Below are positions 1 through 6,261 of a DNA stretch of 9,859 bases, piece after piece. The position numbers were made by a program, and so were the translations under genes. The stretch comes from Gemmatimonadota bacterium. Its GTDB lineage: Bacteria; Gemmatimonadota; Gemmatimonadetes; Gemmatimonadales; Gemmatimonadaceae. The notes below the pieces were generated by a model. That model worked only from the letters and a program-made list of their open reading frames with translations. It did not search any database and was not told where the DNA came from. Each line of letters starts with the position of its first letter. The stretch's first letter is position 1. The stretch covers positions 1 to 9,859 of the forward strand of contig CANGXK010000061.1 of the NCBI GenBank assembly GCA_947457715.1, read 5' to 3'.

Positions 1-151
1 CGTGTGGCGCGCCGCCCGACGACGCGGCGACTTGCAGGGCCCGGCCAAGCGTCGCGGGCCCGCGCCGTTGGCCGTCGATCCCTCGCGAAAGCAGATCGTC
101 GCGCTGGAGCGCGCGTTGGCGAAGGCGACCGCGCGCGCGGAGCGCATCGAA
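1..151 (+). pseudogene. IS3-type transposase OrfA-like fragment
   Basis: The frame starting at base 2 encodes about 50 residues that resemble the middle of IS3-type OrfA-like helper proteins. There is a WRxARxxGDL stretch, then a basic KRRGPAP linker and a VDPSRKQI segment, then a Leu/Ala/Arg-rich coiled-coil start (IVALERALAKATARAERIE). In the family this is normally followed by an IxVQKK-type segment. Here the similarity stops at about base 150 and the frame runs on into reverse-complement IS256 sequence, so the gene is cut on its right side. The left part lies outside the window. The frame stays open to 502, but only the first ~50 codons look like protein. The family is identified by pattern memory only. 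It could instead be another short coiled-coil transposase accessory protein. Confidence 0.5.
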
Positions 152-678
152 GGCGACCGCGACATACACCGGCTCCAAGGGCCGCTGCTGCCACGTGTCG
201 GCTTCCGCCAGGACCTCGTTGGTGACCGTGCTGATCAAGTCCGGCGAGACCGGGATCTGATACCGCTCCTCGAGAAACGCCTGCAGCTCGCGCGTACTCA
301 GCCCGCGCGCATAGAGCATCAGCACCGTCTCGTCAAAGCCCGGCAAGCGACGGGCGCCCTTGGGCACGAACTGCGGCGTGAAGCTGCCGGCGCGATCGCG
401 CGGCACCTCCAGGTCCATCGGGCCACTCTCGGTCAACAGCCGTTTGGGCGACGACCCATTACGCGCATTACCATCCAGCCCGCGCTCCCACCCTCGGGGT
501 AGCCGAGATGATGTGTGAGCTCGGCCTTGAGCACGCGCTCCGCCATCGCCTTTTGTAACCGCCGCCAGACGAGCTGGAAGTCGGCGGAGGTCTGCCCCCC
601 CGCCACCAGCTGGTCGAGCATCTCGGGCGTCAGCCCTGCGGGCAGCGGCTCCGCCGCCGCCTCTTTCCGTCGAGCCAT
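143..678 (-). pseudogene. IS256-family (mutator) transposase, frameshifted and truncated
   Basis: Translation from ATG 678 gives MARRKEAAAEPL, then the IS256-typical N-terminus ending AELTHHLGYPEGG. The frame then fails, reaching a TGA at 433-435. The next frame (offset by minus one, joining between about 500 and 480) resumes the family sequence with NARNGSSPKRLLTESG, EVPRDRAGSF, GFDETVLMLYARGLSTRE, SPDLISTVT and WQQRPLEPVY, ending at FDALR. The Asp of FDALR is the first residue of the catalytic DDE triad. Everything after it, including the second Asp and the Glu, is missing, because the sequence switches to the opposing IS3-like fragment. Intact members are about 400 residues; about 175 remain. 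A clear Shine-Dalgarno (GGAGGTGG, 5-6 bases before the ATG) supports the start. The product cannot be an active transposase. Confidence 0.88.
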
Positions 679-701
679 AACCACCTCCGTCCTACAAGGG
701 T

Positions 702-731
702 ATGACTCATTCACAGAATTTCCAACAGGCC
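702..731 (-). mobile_element. Probable outer end of the broken IS256 element
   Basis: Read on the - strand towards the transposase start, this segment goes GGCCTGTTGGAAATTC and then TGTGAATGAG. This resembles the TGGAAATTCTGTG-type ends of many IS256-family elements and lies about 25-55 bases before the transposase ATG, where the end is expected. The matching end on the other side was lost in the truncation, so no inverted-repeat pair or target duplication can be used to fix the exact base. Confidence 0.35.
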
Positions 732-740
732 ACAGTTCGC

Positions 741-790
741 CCACTCACAACTCGCAACTTGAACTCACGACTCCCCACTCACGTGAGTGG
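741..790. repeat. Degenerate ACTCAC short-repeat tract
   Basis: ACTCAC occurs at 743-748, 763-768 and 777-782, separated by related AACTCG, AACTTG and GACTCC words. The tract ends in a palindrome. It lies between the IS256 remnant and the 3' end of the secreted-protein gene and encodes nothing recognisable. It has the look of a decayed simple-sequence or intergenic repeat family. Confidence 0.5.
775..790. other. Perfect 16-bp palindrome CCACTCACGTGAGTGG
   Basis: The sequence equals its own reverse complement over 16 bases. It lies 28 bases beyond the stop codon of the - strand secreted-protein gene. It could fold at the 3' end of that transcript or act as a dimeric protein site. No T-run follows on the - strand, so a classical intrinsic terminator is not well supported. 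Confidence 0.45.
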
Positions 791-818
791 CCGAGCCACG
801 CCACGATACCAGCGCCAC

Positions 819-1661
819 TCAGAACTTCAGGTCTACCCGCGTTTCGATGTGCGCCTCGACCCGCACGCGCTGCTGCTTGGTGCCGAGGCGCTCGTGCCAG
901 GTCACGAGCGTGTAGCTGCCCGGCGGGACGTTGTCGAAGCGAAACCGGCCGTCGGCAGCTGTAACGGCGACGAACGGATGCGGCGTCACTGCGAGATACG
1001 CGCGGATCCACGGGTGCAGATCATCGCGGATCTGCACCAATCCCGGCATCTGCGCAGCGTCGCTCGTGGGCACGACCTGGCCCGCATCGCTGAAGAGCAC
1101 CGTGCCGCGCGAAGCCGACACGCCACCGACGTCGACGAACTGCAGGCGCGTCATCATGTTGTCGCGCGACGTCAGCATCACCGTGCCGCCCGCGGCCACG
1201 CGCTGCACCCGGGGATCGAGTCGGCATCCATCGAGCATCACCCGCACGCGGCGAGGGGCGTCGTCGGCCGGGCCGCTTTCCACGCCGACCAGCCACACCA
1301 CGCTGTTCCCGACCCCACCGTCTCGGCTCGGCACCAGCGATTCCGTAAACGGACGGCACACCGACAAATCGTGCGTCGGCGCAATGCTCGTGTCGCGCGG
1401 CTCGGCGCCGCCGATCTTGCCCGCGATGAACCCGTGGCTCGCCAGCGCCGAGACCGTGTACGTGCGACCGTCGGGACCACCGGCGGCCCGCGCCAGCGAG
1501 CGCACGGCGCTGGCGCGCGGTACCGCCGTCGTCTGGCCAACGCCCGGCGTGACCGACACATCCGCGATACGGCCATTGGCTTCGCCGGACGACCGCGCCT
1601 CGCCGCAAGCGGTGCCCACCGCCAGCAGCGCGAGTGAACGCCAACGGTACGCGCGATCCAT
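819..1661 (-). CDS. Secreted cupredoxin-like / carboxypeptidase-regulatory-like protein
   Basis: This is a 280-residue exported protein. Residues 2-18 are basic then hydrophobic (RSLALLAVGTAC), with Cys19 in a poor lipobox, so it is either a lipoprotein or cleaved by signal peptidase I. Residues about 75-180 resemble the plastocyanin-like domain of carboxypeptidase-regulatory-like proteins: a GFIAGKI strand, Cys102, a GGVGNSVVWL strand, then DGCRLDPRV (Cys146) and AAGGTVMLTSRDN. The copper-site His usually found as DPxxHN is replaced (SRDNMMTRLQF), so metal binding is doubtful. Residues about 217-280 are a carboxypeptidase-regulatory-like beta-sandwich (HPWIRAYLAV, DGRFRFDNVPPGSYTLVTWHE). The ATG at 1661 shares its A with the TGA of the upstream peptidase gene; a TTG at 1664 is an alternative. 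The overlap implies co-translation with the peptidase. The biological role is unknown. Confidence 0.75.
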   Translation of the reverse strand: MDRAYRWRSLALLAVGTACGEARSSGEANGRIADVSVTPGVGQTTAVPRASAVRSLARAAGGPDGRTYTVSALASHGFIAGKIGGAEPRDTSIAPTHDLSVCRPFTESLVPSRDGGVGNSVVWLVGVESGPADDAPRRVRVMLDGCRLDPRVQRVAAGGTVMLTSRDNMMTRLQFVDVGGVSASRGTVLFSDAGQVVPTSDAAQMPGLVQIRDDLHPWIRAYLAVTPHPFVAVTAADGRFRFDNVPPGSYTLVTWHERLGTKQQRVRVEAHIETRVDLKF

Positions 1662-2842
1662 CAAACCACGATGAGGTCGCGCTGCACGACGCCGGGTGTC
1701 ACCAGCAACGAATCCTCGGCCACATACGCGTTCACTTCAGAACGCACACCCAACTCGCCGGGCAGATAAATGCCCGGTTCGATCGAGAACCCGACGCCGG
1801 GAATGAGCAGGCGGTCGTCACGTGATTCGAGATTGTCGATCTGCGGACCCGACCCGTGCAGTTCGCGCGAGTCGATGCTGTGCCCAGTGCGGTGCCAGAA
1901 CTGCGGACCGAAGCCCCGCGCCTCGATCACGGCACGTGCCGCATCGTCGGCTTCCCCGCCTCGCACCGGCAGCCCGGCCGAGATCCGGCTCTGCAGCAAC
2001 GTAAGCGCCGCATCGCGGGCATCACGCACCGCCTCCCACACCGTGGCGACGCGTTCCGTCGGCGCGCCCATGGACGCCATCCACGTCTGATCGGCGTACA
2101 CGCCGCCGTTCCGCTCGCGCGCCCACAGATCGATCAGCAACGTGTCGCCGCGCTGAATCAGCCGCGGTGATGCCGCCGACGGCATGTAGTGCGGATTCGC
2201 GGCATTCTCACTGGCGGCCACATCGGGGCCATGATCGGTTTCGAGTCCCGCCCGCTCGAACGCCTCGAGGATGCGCGCCTGCAATTCGTGCTCGGCCACG
2301 GGCGTGCCCGCCGCCACCATCTCGCCGGCGTAGGCGATCGCGCCGTTGGCGATATGCATGATGCGTTCGGCCGCGCGTTCGTGCGACAGCAGTTGATCGG
2401 GGGTCCACGTGGCGTAGATCTGCGACACGAGATCGCCGGAGCACACCACCGTGGCGCCGCTGGCCCGTACAAGTTCAAGCACACCGGCCGGTACACGGTC
2501 GAGATACGGAATCGCGTCGCCGGCGGAGTACTCCATCGCGACCCGCTTGCCCTGCACCAGCGACGCGACCTCCGCCTCGAGGGCGCGCCAGCCGCTGTAC
2601 GTGCGCAGGGGCCACGCCTTGGGCCAACGTGCCCACGGCCCGGGCTCGATCGCGTGCGCGATGCCGATGGGAAGCCCTTCGCGCGGGATGAGCGCGAACA
2701 CACGACGCGACACCAGGCCCTCGAAGCCCAGCAGACCCGACGCGATGGCGTTCGTACCGCGGAAGTCGTACAACAACCATCCGTCAAGATCGGCGTCGGC
2801 AAGCAACTGCTGCAGGCGCGGCAGCATTTCGGGATTCAGCAT
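1661..2842 (-). CDS. M24 family metallopeptidase (Xaa-Pro aminopeptidase-like)
   Basis: This is a 393-residue protein with a creatinase-like N-terminal domain (about 1-150) and a C-terminal pita-bread metallopeptidase domain (about 155-393). All five expected dinuclear-metal ligands are visible: Asp238 (LLIDLWAR), Asp251 (GVYADQTW), His321 (RTGHSID), Glu355 (SIEPGIYLPG) and Glu369 (VRSEVNAYV). The two Asp are 13 residues apart, against 11 in E. coli aminopeptidase P, as in the subfamily with VYADxTW. It probably removes N-terminal residues preceding proline from peptides in the cytoplasm; no signal peptide is seen. ATG 2842 (MLNPEMLPRL) was chosen. A longer in-frame start at 2911 would add a Cys-rich stretch that reads through a hairpin terminator. 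No Shine-Dalgarno is visible. The stop overlaps the start of the downstream secreted-protein gene. Confidence 0.88.
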   Translation of the reverse strand: MLNPEMLPRLQQLLADADLDGWLLYDFRGTNAIASGLLGFEGLVSRRVFALIPREGLPIGIAHAIEPGPWARWPKAWPLRTYSGWRALEAEVASLVQGKRVAMEYSAGDAIPYLDRVPAGVLELVRASGATVVCSGDLVSQIYATWTPDQLLSHERAAERIMHIANGAIAYAGEMVAAGTPVAEHELQARILEAFERAGLETDHGPDVAASENAANPHYMPSAASPRLIQRGDTLLIDLWARERNGGVYADQTWMASMGAPTERVATVWEAVRDARDAALTLLQSRISAGLPVRGGEADDAARAVIEARGFGPQFWHRTGHSIDSRELHGSGPQIDNLESRDDRLLIPGVGFSIEPGIYLPGELGVRSEVNAYVAEDSLLVTPGVVQRDLIVV

Positions 2843-2878
2843 GGCGGTCGGGAGGTCAGGAGCGGAGCGGCAGCAACA

Positions 2879-2900
2879 CCCCGCCGACGGTTCGGCGGGG
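2879..2900 (-). terminator. GC-rich hairpin after the V4R-like gene
   Basis: CCCCGCCGA and TCGGCGGGG form a perfect 9-bp stem with a 4-base loop. It begins 13 bases beyond the stop codon at 2913 and lies before the peptidase ATG at 2842. Only a weak T-containing stretch (TGTTGCTG) follows on the - strand, so termination may be partial. Its position suggests that the peptidase gene has its own promoter or relies on read-through. Confidence 0.55.
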
Positions 2901-2912
2901 CCTGTCAGCAAA

Positions 2913-3596
2913 TCAGCGGCGGCGCCACTCGACGCGCCACTGACAGTGGCGATCGCCGCGGGCGCGGCACATCACATGCTCGATGGCGCCGTCAGCGTCG
3001 GCGAGCAACAACAACGCTTCTCTGAACGCCGCCTCATAGAGGCCGCAGCCGGCCGCACGCGGCGCAGCGTCGGCCGATACGGGCGATTCCACGTCGAGCA
3101 GCAGCGTGCTGCCCTGCCGCACGAGCACGCCGTTCATGAAGTCACGCGCCAGATTACGGAGCAGCCGTAGTGCGATCGGACGTCGAAGCAGCGACGGGAG
3201 CGCGCGCGCGGCGCCACGTTGGAGGCTGCCGACGGTCAGGACATACAAGCGGGCCCAACGCCGGCCGGCTTCACGGAACGCCAGTTCGGCGTCCGGACGA
3301 CGGCCAATGAGGCGGGCCAGCGCGAGGATTTCATCGAAGTCCACTCGCTGGTGCGCACGAACCGCGTCACCGTAGCGCCGGATCTGCTGAGACACCGTGT
3401 CACTGAGCCCCAACCGCTTGTTGCGGAGCTCGTGCACCAGTTCCGCGTCGAGGTCCGCTTCCGGGGTATCGTTCGCCTTGACGGCCTCGAGTAGCGCCAG
3501 CGGGAGCCGGGCGTCGAGCGGTTTGCCGGACAGCGACAGCGTGGATTCAGCAGGGCCAGTGGCGCGGGCAGGCCGGCCGTCGATCAGATTGGACAC
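2913..3596 (-). CDS. V4R-like (4-vinyl reductase / hydrocarbon-binding type) domain protein
   Basis: This is a 227-residue cytoplasmic protein without a signal peptide or membrane segment. Residues 1-60 are variable and probably disordered. Residues about 65-165 are helical (LSDTVSQQIRRYG, AELAFREAGRRWARLY, LRNLARDFMNGVL). The C-terminal part carries the pattern that suggests V4R: GCGLYEAAFREALLLL (Cys184) followed by EHVMCRARGDRHCQWRVEW (Cys210, Cys218). V4R domains bind small hydrophobic ligands or metals and often act as sensory modules. No DNA-binding or enzymatic domain is attached here. The start is GTG at 3596 with no Shine-Dalgarno. The gene is transcribed divergently from the zf-HC2 gene. 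Assignment rests on the C-terminal Cys/RGD/CxW pattern and is moderate; the ligand is unknown. Confidence 0.5.
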   Translation of the reverse strand: MSNLIDGRPARATGPAESTLSLSGKPLDARLPLALLEAVKANDTPEADLDAELVHELRNKRLGLSDTVSQQIRRYGDAVRAHQRVDFDEILALARLIGRRPDAELAFREAGRRWARLYVLTVGSLQRGAARALPSLLRRPIALRLLRNLARDFMNGVLVRQGSTLLLDVESPVSADAAPRAAGCGLYEAAFREALLLLADADGAIEHVMCRARGDRHCQWRVEWRRR

Positions 3597-3736
3597 GATG
3601 AGGATGCTAACGTGTCCCCGGGCACGAGTACAAGCGCAGCCGGGCGCAAAGAGGCGCCGAATCTGGGGAGGTCGCCGAAACGGTCCGGCCCCGAGTTCGG
3701 TTCGTCATCTTGCGTGACCGCGATTGAACAGGCAGC
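3597..3736. promoter_or_regulatory. Divergent intergenic region
   Basis: These 140 bases separate the - strand V4R-like gene from the + strand zf-HC2 gene, so they must hold promoters for both directions. I could not pick a convincing -35/-10 pair. An imperfect dyad CGTGTCCCCGGGCACG at 3611-3626 lies just upstream of the GTG at 3596. Confidence 0.35.
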
Positions 3737-4045
3737 GTGTTCAGTGAGATGGCGCAGCACCTCCCACCCGACGCCCCCGTCACGCCCCTCACCGATTGCG
3801 TGCGCATCCGGATGCATCTGGATGCCTTCGTGGACGGCGAGCTCGCCGACGTTGACGCACGTGACCGCTCGCTCCTGCAGCTGGTCGGCGGGCATCTGCG
3901 CGCCTGTGAGCGCTGTGCGCGACTCGAGCGGCAGCTGCACGGCCAACGTGCGGCCCTGCGCGCCGTCGGACGACGGGAGCAGGCGACCCTGCGCGCGAGT
4001 GATGCCCTGCGGCGTCGCGCGGCGCAGATCCTGTCGGTGCGCTGA
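3737..4045 (+). CDS. zf-HC2 family putative anti-sigma factor
   Basis: This is a 102-residue soluble protein with the zinc-binding anti-sigma (ZAS) pattern: Cys21, then the MHLDAFVDGEL helix typical of zf-HC2, then GGHLRACERC giving His53-x3-Cys57-x2-Cys60. Known members bind an ECF sigma factor, and some (RsrA-like) release it on oxidation of the zinc Cys. The rest is an Arg/Ala-rich helix (about 62-100). There is no transmembrane helix, so it would act in the cytoplasm. No sigma factor gene adjoins it in this window, which is unusual for the family. The start is GTG 3737 or, equally plausible, ATG 3749, which shortens it by four residues. The stop is 14 bases before the DUF92 start, so the two are probably co-transcribed. 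Confidence 0.7.
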   Translation: MFSEMAQHLPPDAPVTPLTDCVRIRMHLDAFVDGELADVDARDRSLLQLVGGHLRACERCARLERQLHGQRAALRAVGRREQATLRASDALRRRAAQILSVR

Positions 4046-4059
4046 TCCACGCCTTCCCC

Positions 4060-4905
4060 GTGGCCGTACGGTGGGGGACGACCTCACCGCCGACGCTCGA
4101 GGCATACGGTCTGGCATTCGGTGCGGCCCTCCTTGTGGCGCTGGCGATCACAGCGGTTGCGCGGCGGAGCGGAGGCCTCGACACGAGCGGGGCGATTGCG
4201 GCAGCGCTGGCGGGGACGGCCGCAATCCTTGCGGGACGGGCCTGGGGTGGATTCCTCATCGTGTGGTTTGTGGTGGCATCGGCCAGCTCGCGCCCGGGCC
4301 GCGTTCGGAAGGAAGCGCGCACCGCCGGCGTAGTGGAGAAGGGCGCGCAGCGCGACGCGGGTCAGGTGGTGGCCAATGGCGGCGTGTATACCCTCGCCGC
4401 CGTAGCAAGCCTGCTGGGCGGAGATCCGGCCGCTGACGCGGCACTCTGGGGCGCGGCGGCGCTTACGGCGGCGGGCGCCGATACGCTGGCGACGGAAATC
4501 GGCACCTGGATCGGCGGCCCCCCGCGTTCGATCCGCACGTGGCAGCGCATGCCGACCGGCAGTTCTGGTGCCATCAGCGGGGCCGGTACGGCGGCGATGA
4601 TCGGCACCGCCGCCCTGTTGGCGGCCCTCGCGGTGGCCTTCGGGCTCGTGCCGACGCGGCACTGGTGGATCGTGGCGGTGGCCGGCGTGTTCGGCGCCGT
4701 CGTCGACACCCTCGCTGGTGCGCTGGTCCAACAGCGGCGCTGGTGCGCCACCTGTGCATGCTTCACCGAGCAACGGCGCCATCGCTGCGGCACCGACACG
4801 CGGCATTGGGGCGGGTGGCGTTGGCTCGGCAACGACGAGGTCAACCTCCTGTGCACCGCCTCGGCGGGAACACTAGCGTGGCTACTCGGGCGTCTGGCAA
4901 CCTGA
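4060..4905 (+). CDS. DUF92 family integral membrane protein
   Basis: This 281-residue protein has about six or seven hydrophobic segments (near 15-34, 45-75, 107-120, 126-145, 175-197, 202-222 and 262-278). It carries the DUF92 hallmarks: RDAGQVVANGG (98-108), ADTLATEIGTWIGG (140-153), MPTGSSGAISGAGT (164-177), an Asp in GAVVDTLAGAL (about 216) and NDEVNLLC (258-265). A Cys-rich loop (RRWCATCACF and RHRCGTDT, about 226-246) precedes the last helix. The family includes plant VTE6, a phytyl-phosphate kinase making phytyl diphosphate, and many uncharacterised bacterial members. A polyprenyl or alcohol-phosphate kinase role here is inference. GTG 4060 is used as the start; no Shine-Dalgarno is visible. 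It follows the zf-HC2 gene by 14 bases and precedes a reductase of the geranylgeranyl-reductase superfamily by 114 bases. Confidence 0.85.
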   Translation: MAVRWGTTSPPTLEAYGLAFGAALLVALAITAVARRSGGLDTSGAIAAALAGTAAILAGRAWGGFLIVWFVVASASSRPGRVRKEARTAGVVEKGAQRDAGQVVANGGVYTLAAVASLLGGDPAADAALWGAAALTAAGADTLATEIGTWIGGPPRSIRTWQRMPTGSSGAISGAGTAAMIGTAALLAALAVAFGLVPTRHWWIVAVAGVFGAVVDTLAGALVQQRRWCATCACFTEQRRHRCGTDTRHWGGWRWLGNDEVNLLCTASAGTLAWLLGRLAT

Positions 4906-4941
4906 CATCACGCCGGTCTCTCCCCGATGGTCTCGCGATTG

Positions 4942-4958
4942 CACATGGGAGCCATGTG
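4942..4958 (+). promoter_or_regulatory. Short hairpin/dyad upstream of the ketosynthase operon
   Basis: CACATGG and CCATGTG form a perfect 7-bp inverted repeat around GAG. It lies in the 114-base gap between DUF92 and the FAD oxidoreductase gene, about 60 bases before ATG 5020. It could be an operator half-site pair or a small hairpin in the leader. No T-run follows, so it is not a convincing terminator of the DUF92 transcript. Confidence 0.3.
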
Positions 4959-5019
4959 TCGCCTCAGGGGTTAGCTTTCCAGGATCTCGCGCTCGTGCAC
5001 CCGCCCTTTCCCGAGCCTC

Positions 5020-6261
5020 ATGTCCGACTACGCGCGCGCTTGGCAGGTGATCGTCGTGGGTGGAGGCCCCGCCGGGAGTTCGGCGGCGTGGCATTTGGCC
5101 ACGGCCGGGCTCGAGGTGTGCCTGCTCGATCGCGCGCGGTTTCCGCGCGCCAAGCCATGCGCCGAGTACGTGAGTCCGGAAGCGAGTCGCATTCTCGACG
5201 CGATGGGCGCGCTGGCGCCGCTCGAGCAGGGTGGCGCGGCCTCGCTCACCGGCATGGTGGTCCACGCGCCGTCGGGCGACCGCATTCACGGGGAGTTCGT
5301 GGCCCGTCATGGCTTTCGCGGCTTTCGCGATCGCGGCCTAGGGGTCCGTCGCGAGATTCTCGATACGTTGCTCATCGCGCGCGCGCGGGCGGCCGGCGTC
5401 TGCGTGCTCGAAGACGCGAAAGTGGAGGGCGTGGCGCTCGACGCGGGCGGCGCGGTGTGCGGGGTCGAGGTGCGCACCGAGCACGGCATGCGCACCATGC
5501 GGGCGTCGCTGGTGATCGGCGCCGACGGCCTGCGGTCGATCGTGTCGCGCCGCCTGGAGCTCGCGCACCAGTCGCGGTGGCCCCGACGCGTGGCGCTGGT
5601 GGCGCACTATCGCGGCGTGGAGGGCATCGGCACGCTCGGCGAAATGCACGTGACCACCAACGGCTACGTGGGGCTCGCCGCGGTCTCCGGCGGACTGACG
5701 AACGTGGCGTTGGTGGTCCCGCGCCGCGCCGCGCAGGGTATGGCCGGCGATCCCACCGCGTGTCTCGAGGGGTGGATCGCCGCGCAACCATCGTTGCATC
5801 CACGCTTCCGCGACGCCGTTCGCGAAACGCCGGTGCGTGCCACCGGTCCGTTCGCCTCGCATGCCACGCGGGCGTGGGCACCGGGGGCGATGCTCACGGG
5901 CGACGCCGCCGACTTCTACGATCCGTTCACCGGCGAAGGCATCTACGCCGCGCTGCGGGGCGGCGAGCTGCTGGCCCCGTTCGCGGTCGACGCGGTCCAC
6001 GCGCGCGAACAGGCGAACGCACGCGGCATGCGCCACGCCCTGCGGGCCTACGAGCAGGCACGCAAGCGCACGTTTGCCGGGAAATGGCGGGTGGAAAAGC
6101 TCATTGGAGCCGCCGTGGCCTTTCCGACGTTGATGAATCACGCCGCGCGGGTTCTCACGCGCGATCGCGATCTCGCTGACCTGTTGATCGGGGTCACAGG
6201 CGACTTCGTGCCGCCATCGGCGGTGCTGCGCCCACGTACCCTGCTCCGATTCCTTTCCTGA
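5020..6261 (+). CDS. FAD-dependent oxidoreductase, geranylgeranyl-reductase superfamily
   Basis: This 413-residue flavoprotein is of the p-hydroxybenzoate hydroxylase fold. The FAD Rossmann motif is VVGGGPAGSSAA (12-23), with the acidic/basic end of strand 2 at LLDR (35-38). FPRAKPCAEYVSPEA (41-55) matches the FPRxKxCG signature of geranylgeranyl reductases, with Ala in place of the usual Gly. GADGLRS (167-173) is the DG motif. TGDAADFYDPFTGEGIYAALRGG (about 293-315) is the second FAD motif, with the superfamily's PxxGEGI. Members reduce isoprenoid double bonds or hydroxylate aromatic or polyketide substrates; the sequence alone does not decide which. No transmembrane segment is seen. It is first in the operon, and its TGA overlaps the next ATG by one base. 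The adjacent flavin reductase suggests that reduced flavin or electrons are supplied in trans. Confidence 0.87.
   Translation: MSDYARAWQVIVVGGGPAGSSAAWHLATAGLEVCLLDRARFPRAKPCAEYVSPEASRILDAMGALAPLEQGGAASLTGMVVHAPSGDRIHGEFVARHGFRGFRDRGLGVRREILDTLLIARARAAGVCVLEDAKVEGVALDAGGAVCGVEVRTEHGMRTMRASLVIGADGLRSIVSRRLELAHQSRWPRRVALVAHYRGVEGIGTLGEMHVTTNGYVGLAAVSGGLTNVALVVPRRAAQGMAGDPTACLEGWIAAQPSLHPRFRDAVRETPVRATGPFASHATRAWAPGAMLTGDAADFYDPFTGEGIYAALRGGELLAPFAVDAVHAREQANARGMRHALRAYEQARKRTFAGKWRVEKLIGAAVAFPTLMNHAARVLTRDRDLADLLIGVTGDFVPPSAVLRPRTLLRFLS

Noticed and set aside
152..502. Continuation of the IS3-like + strand frame to base 502
   Set aside because: After about base 151 this is only the reverse complement of the IS256 remnant.
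470..510. Programmed -1 frameshift in the IS256 transposase
   Set aside because: No slippery heptamer is present, the IS256 family does not normally use frameshifting, and the gene is truncated anyway.
702..1637. 311-codon + strand frame over the secreted-protein gene
   Set aside because: It is antisense to a gene with a signal peptide and two recognisable domains, and its own translation shows no family features.
2843..2911. N-terminal extension of the M24 peptidase to a start at 2911
   Set aside because: It would encode a Cys-rich, low-similarity leader through the 2879-2900 hairpin. The family's N-terminus fits ATG 2842.
3611..3626. Dyad CGTGTCCCCGGGCACG as an operator
   Set aside because: Only 12 of 16 positions are symmetric, which is common by chance in GC-rich DNA.
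4906..5019. Sigma-70-like promoter before the FAD oxidoreductase gene
   Set aside because: A TTGCAC at 4939-4944 has no -10 box at suitable spacing, so I cannot support a promoter call.
4539..6179. 546-codon open frame on the + strand crossing DUF92 and the FAD oxidoreductase
   Set aside because: It is extremely Arg/Gly/His-rich with no recognisable motif, and both overlapped genes have full family motifs in another frame. It is a GC-rich shadow.
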